Origin: Paenibacillus wulumuqiensis
Lineage (GTDB): Bacteria; Bacillota; Bacilli; Paenibacillales; Paenibacillaceae
Direction of reading: 5' to 3'
Assembly (NCBI RefSeq): GCF_000971965.1
Contig: NZ_LAQP01000004.1
Span: 310,001-374,000 of the forward strand
Length of the DNA stretch: 64,000 nt
The notes under the pieces: model-generated
The model's input: the letters and a program-made list of their open reading frames with translations, nothing else
Told to the model about the DNA's origin: nothing
The model's database searches: none
Translations under genes and position numbers: made by a program
In this document: positions 56,654-64,000 of the stretch, one piece after another
How positions within the stretch are numbered: position 1 is the stretch's first letter
Layout of the letters: every line of letters starts with the position of its first letter

Positions 56654-57136
56654 ATGTTTAAATTAAATGAGATTAAAGAACTGATTCAACTGGTGGATGA
56701 GACATCCGTACAGGAAGTTGAAATCGAAAATGAAGGTTCCCGTCTGGTCATTCGCAAGCCAGGCAAAGCAGAGACGGTCTATGTACAGGCTCCAACTGCT
56801 GCACCTGTCATGCAGCCTGCAAGCCAGCCGGCGGCGGCTCCACAAGCAGCACCTGCGGCTCCAGCTGCCACTGCTGCACCGGAAGTTGACCCGACTCTAC
56901 ATACCATTGCATCTCCAATGGTCGGAACTTTCTACCGTTCCCCTTCTCCAGAAGCGGGTGCATTTACAGGTGTAGGTGAGAAAGTAAACCACAAATCCGT
57001 GGTATGTATCATCGAAGCCATGAAACTGATGAACGAACTGGAAGCCGAAGTGAACGGAACCATTGTGGAAGTGCTCGCTGAAAACGGACAGCTCGTTGAA
57101 TATGGACAGCCATTGTTCCGGGTAAAACCGGAATAA
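56654..57136 (+). CDS. accB: Acetyl-CoA carboxylase biotin carboxyl carrier protein
   Basis: A 160-residue carrier of biotin in fatty acid synthesis. It starts MFKLNEIKELIQLVDETSVQ, has an Ala/Pro-rich flexible linker (about 50-80), and a biotinyl domain from residue 82 with TIASPMVGTFYRSPSPEAGA and the biotin lysine in CIIEAMKLMNELEAE. It is followed by accC at 41 bases; the two form an operon, continued by yqhY and amaP. A -10-like TATAAT lies at 56560-56565. The ribosome binding site is AAAGGAGTG. Confidence 0.97.
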   Translation: MFKLNEIKELIQLVDETSVQEVEIENEGSRLVIRKPGKAETVYVQAPTAAPVMQPASQPAAAPQAAPAAPAATAAPEVDPTLHTIASPMVGTFYRSPSPEAGAFTGVGEKVNHKSVVCIIEAMKLMNELEAEVNGTIVEVLAENGQLVEYGQPLFRVKPE

Positions 57137-57177
57137 TCAGTGCTGTTCGTGTATAAGGCCGGAGGAGGAAAGGCAAA

Positions 57178-58521
57178 ATGAAATTTCAGAAAATATTAAT
57201 CGCGAACCGCGGTGAAATAGCGGTTCGTATTATCCGCGCATGCCGTGAACTCGGCATCTCTACAGTAGCAATCTATTCCGAAGCGGACCGTGATTCACTG
57301 CATGTCCGTCTTGCGGATGAAGCTTATTGTGTAGGACCTACCCTGTCCAAGGACAGTTATCTGAATCTGACCAACCTGATGAGTGTGGCCACATTGACCG
57401 AATGTGATGCGGTTCACCCGGGTTACGGATTCCTCGCAGAAAATGCGGATTTTGCAGAAATCTGTGAATCCTGCAATATTACGTTTATCGGACCATCCCC
57501 GGATGCGATCAACCGCATGGGTGACAAGTCCGAAGCGAAGCGTACGATGCTGGAAGCTGGCGTACCGGTTATCCCGGGTTCCGACGGTATCGTCGAAGAT
57601 CTGGATGAAGCGGTAAAAATCGCACGAGGTATCGGTTATCCGGTCATCATCAAGGCAACAGCCGGTGGTGGCGGTAAAGGGATTCGTCTTGCAGAAGATG
57701 AAGAATCCCTTGTCAAACAAATTACAAATGCTCAGCAGGAAGCGGAAAAGGCATTCGGTAACGGCGGCGTCTATCTGGAGAAATACCTGACCGGTATGAA
57801 GCACGTGGAAGTGCAGATTATCGCTGACCGTCACGGCAATGCCGTGCATCTGGGTGAACGCGATTGCTCCGTGCAGCGTCGCCGCCAGAAGCTGGTAGAA
57901 GAAGCGCCTTGTCCGGTACTGTCTCCGGAACTTCGTGCGGAAATGGGAGCTGCAGCAGTGCGTGCAGCACAGGCGGTTAACTACTCCGGTGCAGGTACGC
58001 TGGAATTCCTGCTTGGCCAGGATGGCCAGTTCTACTTCATGGAGATGAATACCCGTATTCAGGTGGAACATCCGGTAACGGAAATGGTTACAGGAGTGGA
58101 CCTGATTCAGGAAATGATCCGTGTGGCCGAAGGCAATCCCCTTTCCTTTACCCAGGAAGATGTGAAAATCAACGGTTGGTCGATCGAATGCCGTGTTAAT
58201 GCGGAAGACCCTGAGCGTAACTTTATGCCAAGTCCGGGTAAAATCGGATTCTACCTCCCGCCGGGAGGCCCTGGTGTGCGTGTCGATAGCGGCGCCTACC
58301 CGGGTTACACGATCTCACCTTATTATGATTCAATGATCGCCAAGCTTATCGTATGGGCGCCAACACGTAATGAGGCGATTGCCAAAATGAAGCGTGCGCT
58401 CGATGAATTTGCGATTGAAGGCATTCATACAACAATCCCGTTCCATATGCGTCTGCTGAGCCATGAGACGTTTATCCGCGGCGATTTTGATATCAAGTTC
58501 CTCGAAGAGAATGAGGTGTAA
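57178..58521 (+). CDS. accC: Acetyl-CoA carboxylase biotin carboxylase subunit
   Basis: A 447-residue ATP-grasp enzyme that carboxylates biotin on AccB. It has [20 protein letters not shown], the ATP-binding loop [60 protein letters not shown] and [20 protein letters not shown]. All these are conserved in the catalytic core. The length is normal. The ribosome binding site is GGAGGAGG. It is co-transcribed with accB. The carboxyltransferase subunits (accDA) are not in this window. Confidence 0.97.
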   Translation: MKFQKILIANRGEIAVRIIRACRELGISTVAIYSEADRDSLHVRLADEAYCVGPTLSKDSYLNLTNLMSVATLTECDAVHPGYGFLAENADFAEICESCNITFIGPSPDAINRMGDKSEAKRTMLEAGVPVIPGSDGIVEDLDEAVKIARGIGYPVIIKATAGGGGKGIRLAEDEESLVKQITNAQQEAEKAFGNGGVYLEKYLTGMKHVEVQIIADRHGNAVHLGERDCSVQRRRQKLVEEAPCPVLSPELRAEMGAAAVRAAQAVNYSGAGTLEFLLGQDGQFYFMEMNTRIQVEHPVTEMVTGVDLIQEMIRVAEGNPLSFTQEDVKINGWSIECRVNAEDPERNFMPSPGKIGFYLPPGGPGVRVDSGAYPGYTISPYYDSMIAKLIVWAPTRNEAIAKMKRALDEFAIEGIHTTIPFHMRLLSHETFIRGDFDIKFLEENEV

Positions 58522-58583
58522 TCCGGTTTGTCAATAAACCGGGTACGTGTTATATTTAGTTTACCTGGCAGGAGGTGTAGAAA

Positions 58584-58991
58584 ATGAGTACATTACCGAC
58601 TGAATTCGAACGGACCGATATCGGAGAAATCCAGATTGCCCCGGAAGTCATCGAAGTGATTGCAGGACTGGCTACGATTGAAGTGAACGGTGTAGCAGGA
58701 ATGAGCGGAGGCTTTGCCGGCGGTATCGCTGAGCTGCTCGGCCGCAAAAATCTGTCCCGCGGTGTAAAAGTGGAAGTGGGACAGCGTGAAGCGGCTGTGG
58801 ATGTATCCGTCATTATCAAGTACGGACACCGTCTGCCTGAAGTGGCGGCTGAGATTCAGCGCAACGTCAAGCGTTCGATCGAGACGATGACCGGATTGAA
58901 TGTGGTGGAAGTGAACGTACAGATTCACGATGTTCATCTGGAGACCGTTGAACGGATCGAAGAGACCGAGTTTACACAACGCGTAAAATAA
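58584..58991 (+). CDS. yqhY: Asp23/Gls24 family envelope stress protein
   Basis: A 135-residue protein of the Asp23 family, equivalent to B. subtilis YqhY. Motifs are DIGEIQIAPEVIEVIAGLAT, IEVNGVAGMSGGFAGGIAEL and VDVSVIIKYGHRLPEVAAEI. YqhY is linked to the control of acetyl-CoA carboxylase activity in Bacillus; loss of it leads to suppressor mutations in acc genes. It directly follows accC. The ribosome binding site is AGGAGGTG. AmaP, downstream, is the usual membrane anchor of an Asp23 protein. Confidence 0.92.
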   Translation: MSTLPTEFERTDIGEIQIAPEVIEVIAGLATIEVNGVAGMSGGFAGGIAELLGRKNLSRGVKVEVGQREAAVDVSVIIKYGHRLPEVAAEIQRNVKRSIETMTGLNVVEVNVQIHDVHLETVERIEETEFTQRVK

Positions 58992-59073
58992 ATGAGCGGC
59001 ATACACCTGCTCAATACTGAACCCCCGACGTCACTGTCAGGGGTTTACTATAATGTAAGGAGGCTGCACATTC

Positions 59074-59613
59074 TTGGCTAAAATCATGGATCGGCTGTTA
59101 TTGTTTATTTACAGCCTGAGTATTGGAATTTTATCTGTGCTGGCTATCCTGCTGCTCAGTGGACAGGTGCCGATGGAGCTTGATTACCGGAATGAGCAGG
59201 TCCTTTATATAACTGTCATTGTGGTGGCAGTTATCCTATTCCTGCTGAGTATCCGTTTTTTCTATGTATCTATCCGTACTGAACGTGGTCATCTGAATTC
59301 CGTTCATCAGCGTACGGAATTTGGGGATGTGCAGATTTCACTGGAGACGATCGAGAACATGGCGCTCAAAGTGGCCGAGCGTACACGTGGTGTACGTGAT
59401 GTCAAAACACGCGTACGTGTGGTAGAATCAGGTCTTGAGATTATGATCCGGGCCATTGTGGATGGAGAACATTCCATTCCCGGGCTGTCGGAAGAAATGC
59501 AGAAAAGTATTCAGACACAGGTAGAGGATATTACCGGTATCCCGGTCTCTTCTGTCGCTGTGTATATTGCCAATATCGTTCAGTCCCCTGCCTTCAAAAG
59601 CAGAGTGGAGTAG
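59074..59613 (+). CDS. amaP: Alkaline shock response membrane anchor protein AmaP
   Basis: A 179-residue protein with two membrane helices (LLLFIYSLSIGILSVLAILL near 10-28 and LYITVIVVAVILFLLSIRFF near 45-65). An Asp23-like domain follows: RTEFGDVQISLETIENMALK, VRDVKTRVRVVESGLEIMIR and GIPVSSVAVYIANIV. It anchors Asp23/YqhY to the membrane. It starts with TTG, after AGGAGG; no ATG is better. It is followed by a DUF2273 gene at 15 bases, its usual partner. Confidence 0.9.
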   Translation: MAKIMDRLLLFIYSLSIGILSVLAILLLSGQVPMELDYRNEQVLYITVIVVAVILFLLSIRFFYVSIRTERGHLNSVHQRTEFGDVQISLETIENMALKVAERTRGVRDVKTRVRVVESGLEIMIRAIVDGEHSIPGLSEEMQKSIQTQVEDITGIPVSSVAVYIANIVQSPAFKSRVE

Positions 59614-59628
59614 AAGGGAGTTCTCCTG

Positions 59629-59862
59629 ATGATGTGGAAAGCGATCTGGGACACTCACGGTGGACGAATCCTTGGCGTACTGGCCGGTATCGGCTGCGGT
59701 ATACTGTATCTAACCATTGGTTTTTGGGATATGTTGTTCTTTGCATTGTTAGTGTTCATAGGTTATATCGTCGGTCGTAACCGGGATCTCCGGTTAGGTC
59801 CAACCATTCCCTGGCAGCGGATCAGTGAATGGCTGGCGGACCGCTGGCGTCCATTTCGTTGA
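59629..59862 (+). CDS. DUF2273 (GlsB-like) small membrane protein
   Basis: A 77-residue protein with two hydrophobic helices (ILGVLAGIGCGILYLTIGFW and MLFFALLVFIGYIVG), then a basic tail GRNRDLRLGPTIPW. DUF2273 proteins accompany amaP and asp23/gls24 genes in Gram-positive bacteria and probably form a membrane complex with them. The ribosome binding site is GGGAG before ATGATG. It is the last gene of the accB-accC-yqhY-amaP unit and is followed by a long terminator hairpin. Confidence 0.85.
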   Translation: MMWKAIWDTHGGRILGVLAGIGCGILYLTIGFWDMLFFALLVFIGYIVGRNRDLRLGPTIPWQRISEWLADRWRPFR

Positions 59863-59864
59863 AC

Positions 59865-59950
59865 CCTGTCATACATCATTCCCGGATTGCAATCTTATTT
59901 ATAGCAGGCAGTACCGGGAATGAAAGATGACAGGTTTTTTTGTTGCTATG
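59865..59950 (+). terminator. Long terminator hairpin of the acc-amaP operon
   Basis: CCTGTCAT (59865-59872) pairs with ATGACAGG (59937-59944), and inside ATTCCCGG pairs with CCGGGAAT. A T run of at least six follows. Confidence 0.78.
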
Positions 59951-60124
59951 GACAGGTTTGAGAATCATATGGGACATGAAAACAACTGATGCTTTTTCTA
60001 AAAAGGCAGCAGATTTGATAAACCGGCAGGTGCTGGCCGCCTGATCGGAAAAATACAAGGTGTGCGTTCATACGAGGATGTTGCAATATATCCCATCACG
60101 CAATCACCAGGAGGATAAACTGTA

Positions 60125-60577
60125 ATGAAAAGAAGATTAGCGCGGGAACTTACCGTACAAAGCCTGTACCAGATGGAAATGAATGAAGTTAAGGCCGAAG
60201 AGGCGATCATGATGCTGCTGGAAGAAGCAGCATCCGACAATGAGTCCGAAGTTGAACTGCGTGATGAATCCCAGCTCAAAACGTATGTGATCGATGTGAT
60301 TGGCGGCATCTGGGAGAACAAGGAAGCGATTGACCAGCTGTTGGTAGATTATTTGCAAAACTGGCAGGTAAGCCGTCTGTCCCGTGTAGACCGTCAGATT
60401 CTGCGTTTGGCAGTATATGAAATGGTATTTGCCGAAGGCGTACCGGCCAAAGTTGCCGTCAACGAAGCAATTGAACTGTCCAAGCATTTTGGAACCGAAG
60501 AATCCGGCAAGTTTGTCAACGGTGTACTCGGCAAGATGATTCATGATCTGGATAAACTCAAATCCCAAAAAGGCTGA
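60125..60577 (+). CDS. nusB: Transcription antitermination factor NusB
   Basis: A 150-residue all-helical RNA-binding factor that, with NusE, binds boxA in ribosomal RNA leaders and prevents premature termination. It has MKRRLARELTVQSLYQMEMN, LVDYLQNWQVSRLSRVDRQI, LRLAVYEMVFAEGVPAKVAV and NEAIELSKHFGTEESGKFVN, followed by GVLGKMIHDL. The length is slightly above the family norm because of an acidic insertion near residues 35-50. The ribosome binding site is AGGAGG. It is followed by folD after 130 bases, as in Bacillus. Confidence 0.96.
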   Translation: MKRRLARELTVQSLYQMEMNEVKAEEAIMMLLEEAASDNESEVELRDESQLKTYVIDVIGGIWENKEAIDQLLVDYLQNWQVSRLSRVDRQILRLAVYEMVFAEGVPAKVAVNEAIELSKHFGTEESGKFVNGVLGKMIHDLDKLKSQKG

Positions 60578-60707
60578 TTAACTGCAGCTACCCAGAAGCT
60601 TTTGCAACTTAGAATAGCCCGCTGCTTGAAAATAAATGATGGTAAGATTGACCCTATAAGGTACCTATCAACAATTAATTTTCCGAACAGACAAAGGAGC
60701 GATTATC

Positions 60708-61565
60708 ATGGCAGCAACAATCATTAGCGGTAAACAGATTTCCGAGGAGATTCGTCAGGACATCAAGCAGGAAGTGGATAAAATGAAAGCACAGGGCTTC
60801 CAGCCAGGTCTGGCGGTTGTCCTCGTCGGCGATGATCCGGCTTCACACGTTTATGTGCGCAATAAAGAAAAGGCCTGCCATGATTTGGGCTATTATTCCG
60901 AAGTACACCGTCTGTCCGCAGATACTTCGCAGGAAGAACTGCTGGCGATGGTCCACAAGCTGAACAACCAGGACAATATTCACGGCATTCTCGTGCAACT
61001 GCCGCTACCGAAGCAGATTGCGGAGAAAGCGATCATTGATGCCATTTCCCCGGAAAAGGATGTGGATGGATTCCATCCGATCAATGTGGGCAATCTGGTG
61101 ATCGGCGACGATAGCCTGCTGCCATGTACACCGGCGGGTGTGATCGAGATGATCAAGCGTACCGGTATCGAAATGTCCGGCAAGCACGCCGTCGTAATCG
61201 GCCGCAGCAATATTGTCGGCAAACCGGTCTCCCTGCTGCTGCAGCGCGAAAATGCTACGGTAACAATGTGTCATTCCCGTACAACCAATATGAAAGAACT
61301 CGCCCGCCAGGCGGATATCCTCGTGGTGGCGATCGGTCGTGCCAATTTTGTGGATGCCAGCTATATCAAGCCGGGTGCAGTAGTCATTGATGTGGGCATG
61401 AATCGTCTGGACAACGGCAAGCTCGCAGGTGACGTGGACTTTGAAAGTGTGAAGGCAGTATCCGGTCCGATTACTCCGGTTCCGGGCGGCGTAGGTCCGA
61501 TGACGATCACCATGCTGATGCAGAACACGCTGGTAGCGGCCAGACGTGCCCATGGTCTGAACTGA
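60708..61565 (+). CDS. folD: Bifunctional methylenetetrahydrofolate dehydrogenase/cyclohydrolase
   Basis: A 285-residue cytoplasmic enzyme of one-carbon metabolism: it oxidises 5,10-methylene-tetrahydrofolate with NADP+ and hydrolyses the product to 10-formyl-tetrahydrofolate. Motifs are [35 protein letters not shown] with the catalytic lysine, [57 protein letters not shown] and [19 protein letters not shown]. The ribosome binding site is AAAGGAGCG. It lies 13 bases before xseA, so folD, xseA, xseB and ispA form one operon. Confidence 0.97.
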   Translation: MAATIISGKQISEEIRQDIKQEVDKMKAQGFQPGLAVVLVGDDPASHVYVRNKEKACHDLGYYSEVHRLSADTSQEELLAMVHKLNNQDNIHGILVQLPLPKQIAEKAIIDAISPEKDVDGFHPINVGNLVIGDDSLLPCTPAGVIEMIKRTGIEMSGKHAVVIGRSNIVGKPVSLLLQRENATVTMCHSRTTNMKELARQADILVVAIGRANFVDASYIKPGAVVIDVGMNRLDNGKLAGDVDFESVKAVSGPITPVPGGVGPMTITMLMQNTLVAARRAHGLN

Positions 61566-61578
61566 GAAAGGGGATCTT

Positions 61579-62964
61579 ATGCAGCAACAGCAGCGTATAT
61601 ACTCCATCAAGGAGATTAACAAATATATCCGGATGAAAATGGAGTCCGATTCGCTGCTCTCCGAAGTATGGCTGAGAGGCGAAATCTCGAACTTCACTCA
61701 CCATTCCAGCGGACATATGTATTTCACCCTCAAGGATGAAAGCAGCCGCATCAAGTCGATTATGTTTTCTTCGTATAATCAGCGGCTTCCGTTTATTCCC
61801 AAAGAAGGCGCCCGTGTTATTGCCAAAGGCTATATCTCGGTATATGAACGCGATGGACAATACCAGTTCTATGCGACACAGATGCAGCCCGACGGGATCG
61901 GCAGTCTTTATCTGGCATATGAACAGCTCAAGCAAAAGCTGGAGCATGAAGGCTTATTTGATTCTGCACGCAAACGTCCGCTGCCCCAGTATCCGCGTAC
62001 GATCGGTGTGATCACTTCACCAACCGGAGCCGCGGTACGGGATATCGTAACTACGATCCGCAGACGCTATCCGGTCGTACGGATTGTCGTCTATCCGGTA
62101 CTCGTTCAAGGTAAAGGAGCGGCTCCATCCGTCGTCAAGGCGATTCGCAATCTGAACCGAATGGATGAAGCGGATGTGCTGATCGTCGGCCGCGGCGGCG
62201 GATCGCTGGAGGAATTGTGGGCGTTTAACGAAGAGATGGTAGCGCGAGCAATTGCCGAGTCGAAGATTCCGGTGATCTCGGCTGTCGGTCATGAGACCGA
62301 CTTTACGATCGCCGATTTTGCAGCTGATCTGCGTGCAGCCACTCCCACGGCTGCGGCCGAACTGGCTGTACCGAATATTATCGAACTGCGCGCACAGCTG
62401 CAGCAGGTGCGTCGTCAGCTTAAGCAGGGACTGCTGCGTCTGTCCCAGCGTCAGCGTGACCGACTGAACCGTCTCAAGCGTTCACCGGCACTGCTGCATC
62501 CACAGCGTCAGCTGGTGCAGCACATGACCCGGCTCGATATGCTGGAGCGGCGTCTGACGAGCAGCCTTCAGCGGCGTGCCCATATTCAGCGCGACCGTCT
62601 GGGACGCTACAATCAGCGTCTGGCCGGGCACAACCCGCAGGAACAGCTGATCTATGCACGCAGACGTACCGATACGGCTCGTCGTCAGCTGGAGCTGAGA
62701 ATGCAGCAGATCCTGCGACAAAAACAACAAAAACTCGGCTTCGGCCTCAAACAGCTGGATGCCCTAAGCCCGCTCAAAGTAATGGCGCGGGGATACAGCC
62801 TTGTATACGATGAACAGCAGGAACAGCTCGTCAAATCAGTCTCCCAGGTAGTAACCGGGGACAGAATTACTGTCAAGCTGGAAGATGGACAACTGAATTG
62901 TCAGGTACAAAATATTGAGGAGGCGGACAACAATGGCAAAGGCAGCGAAGGAACAGGAGCTTAA
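61579..62964 (+). CDS. xseA: Exodeoxyribonuclease VII large subunit
   Basis: A 461-residue subunit of a nuclease that degrades single-stranded DNA to oligonucleotides. The N-terminal OB fold has RIYSIKEINKYIRMKMESDS, VWLRGEISNFTHHSSGHMYF and TLKDESSRIKSIMF. The catalytic domain has RTIGVITSPTGAAVRDIVTT, VLIVGRGGGSLEELWAFNEE, IPVISAVGHETDFTIADFAA and DLRAATPTAAAELAV. Residues 270-400 are a coiled coil, and ALSPLKVMARGYSLVYDEQ follows. It overlaps xseB by 32 bases. Confidence 0.97.
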   Translation: MQQQQRIYSIKEINKYIRMKMESDSLLSEVWLRGEISNFTHHSSGHMYFTLKDESSRIKSIMFSSYNQRLPFIPKEGARVIAKGYISVYERDGQYQFYATQMQPDGIGSLYLAYEQLKQKLEHEGLFDSARKRPLPQYPRTIGVITSPTGAAVRDIVTTIRRRYPVVRIVVYPVLVQGKGAAPSVVKAIRNLNRMDEADVLIVGRGGGSLEELWAFNEEMVARAIAESKIPVISAVGHETDFTIADFAADLRAATPTAAAELAVPNIIELRAQLQQVRRQLKQGLLRLSQRQRDRLNRLKRSPALLHPQRQLVQHMTRLDMLERRLTSSLQRRAHIQRDRLGRYNQRLAGHNPQEQLIYARRRTDTARRQLELRMQQILRQKQQKLGFGLKQLDALSPLKVMARGYSLVYDEQQEQLVKSVSQVVTGDRITVKLEDGQLNCQVQNIEEADNNGKGSEGTGA

Positions 62965-63193
62965 TTTTGAGCAGGCAATGGACCGGCTGGAAGAGATCGT
63001 CTCCGAACTGGAACATGGTGATGTACCGCTGGAAAAAGCGATCGATCTTTTCCAACAGGGAATGAAGCTGTCCCAGGTATGCGGCTCCAAACTGGAAGAA
63101 GTGGAACGCAAAATCGAAATGATCGTGGAGGAAGACGGCGAACTGCGTAAAAAGCCTTTTGATGCAGCGGAAAGCGGTGAAAATATTGAGTAA
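62933..63193 (+). CDS. xseB: Exodeoxyribonuclease VII small subunit
   Basis: An 86-residue helical-hairpin subunit that binds XseA in several copies. The start is ATG 62933, after GAGGAGG and inside the end of xseA. It shows LNFEQAMDRLEEIVSELEHG and DVPLEKAIDLFQQGMKLSQV, then CGSKLEEVERKIEMIVEED, the full family pattern. The C-terminal tail is acidic. The stop TAA overlaps the start of ispA, so translation of the three genes is linked. Confidence 0.95.
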   Translation: MAKAAKEQELNFEQAMDRLEEIVSELEHGDVPLEKAIDLFQQGMKLSQVCGSKLEEVERKIEMIVEEDGELRKKPFDAAESGENIE

Positions 63194-64000
63194 CCGTCCG
63201 GAACTGAAACAGTATATTCAAGACATTTCCACCTACATGGAATCGCGTCTGAAAAACGCTCTGCCTGAAAGCTGGCAGGTGCCGGATACATTACAGCAAT
63301 CCATGCTCTATTCCCTGATGGCCGGCGGCAAAAGACTGCGTCCGGTATTTGTTATCGCCGCAGCCGAAGCGCTGGGCGGCAGCAGGGAAAAAGCGGCTCC
63401 GGTTGCCTGTGCCGTGGAGATGGTGCATACGTATTCACTCGTTCATGATGACCTTCCGGCGATGGATGATGATGATTACCGTCGCGGCAAACTGACCAAC
63501 CACAAAGTGTACGGTGAAGCGATGGCGATTCTCGCAGGAGATGCGCTGCTGACCCATGCTTTTCATAGTGCAGCCGAAGCGCTTCAGGCTGGTGTACCGG
63601 CGGAAGCTGTCGTAGCCATCATCAGCGATCTGGCCGAATATGCCGGTCCGCGCGGGATGGTCGGCGGTCAAGTGGCGGATATGCAAGGCGAGCAGGGGAT
63701 GACCGAGCTAAGTCAGCTGCAGTATATTCATCTGCACAAGACGGCTGATTTGTTCATGTTCTCGCTAACTGCCGGAGCGCGTACAGCTGGAGCGACAGAA
63801 GAGCAGCTGACTGCACTGCGTCAGTTCGGTTCGGATATCGGGCTTGCTTTTCAGATTCAGGATGACATCCTCGATGTGATCGGCGACGAAGCCAAGCTGG
63901 GCAAGAAGACGCAAAGTGACAGCAAGCTGCAAAAAGTCACCTATCCTTACTTCATCGGTCTGGAGGAATCGCAGCGGGAAGTCGCCCGTCTGACAGCAAG
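63186..64000 (+). CDS. ispA: Polyprenyl (farnesyl) diphosphate synthase, 3' end outside the window
   Basis: At least 271 codons of an all-helical prenyltransferase that makes farnesyl diphosphate from isopentenyl and dimethylallyl (geranyl) diphosphates. It shows SMLYSLMAGGKRLRPVFVIA, the first aspartate-rich motif in YSLVHDDLPAMDDDDYRRGK, GEAMAILAGDALLTHAF, GGQVADMQGE, HLHKTADLFMFSLTAGA and the second aspartate-rich motif in LAFQIQDDILDVIGDEAKLG. The start is taken as TTG 63186, overlapping the xseB stop; GTG 63177, three codons upstream, is an alternative. The frame is open to the window edge. Confidence 0.93.
   Translation, partial: MSNRPELKQYIQDISTYMESRLKNALPESWQVPDTLQQSMLYSLMAGGKRLRPVFVIAAAEALGGSREKAAPVACAVEMVHTYSLVHDDLPAMDDDDYRRGKLTNHKVYGEAMAILAGDALLTHAFHSAAEALQAGVPAEAVVAIISDLAEYAGPRGMVGGQVADMQGEQGMTELSQLQYIHLHKTADLFMFSLTAGARTAGATEEQLTALRQFGSDIGLAFQIQDDILDVIGDEAKLGKKTQSDSKLQKVTYPYFIGLEESQREVARLTA

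Overview
The window reads as a chromosomal segment of a Gram-positive member of the Bacillales, most likely Paenibacillus or a close relative. Reasons: strong AGGAGG-type ribosome binding sites; roughly balanced base composition; secreted proteins carrying copper-amine-oxidase-type stalk domains; and a housekeeping block in Bacillus-like order (yqhP-yqhQ, papA, efp, accB-accC-yqhY-amaP, nusB-folD-xseA-xseB-ispA). The genus is an inference from content and gene order.

Region 1-2760 is an AT-rich accessory island of polymorphic-toxin immunity genes (SUKH-3, SUKH, Imm30, DUF4261-like). No intact toxin is visible, and two of the genes carry one-base frameshifts in A runs. From 3 to 24 kb there is a mosaic of small units: endonuclease V, an MFS gene broken by a stop codon, a lipoprotein, a YitT membrane protein with a structured leader, two more MFS transporters, the RNA 2'-phosphotransferase KptA, a luciferase-like oxidoreductase, the ribulose monophosphate formaldehyde module (hxlA, hxlB, divergent hxlR), MsrAB, a TerC-family exporter behind a yybP-ykoY manganese riboswitch, a rhamnogalacturonan lyase with a cre site, and AbrB.

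Region 24.3-30.3 kb is a sugar-catabolism cluster: a divergent AraC regulator, two Gfo/Idh/MocA dehydrogenases, two sugar isomerases/epimerases and a ThuA protein. Region 31.9-40.3 kb is an anaerobic fermentation module: a Bacillus-type Fnr with a C-terminal cysteine cluster, then adhE, pflB and pflA. Both adhE and pflB have perfect TGTGA-N6-TCACA boxes centred 41.5 bases upstream of the predicted start. The gaps around pflB hold three long nested inverted repeats and a 24.6-copy 7-bp tandem repeat.

From 40.7 kb on come NagZ, a large secreted stalk-domain protein, zur-yidD, metS behind a methionine T-box, mntR, a GHL10-type secreted glycosidase, and the housekeeping block. In that block the aspartokinase gene (with an in-frame internal start for a beta subunit) sits between efp and accB, where spoIIIA genes lie in Bacillus. 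The window ends inside ispA.

The observations most worth following are the tandem terminators of the manganese riboswitch that share one antiterminator helix, the three nested hairpins around pflB, and the absent spoIIIA operon. All promoter, operator and RNA-structure calls were made by eye from the sequence.
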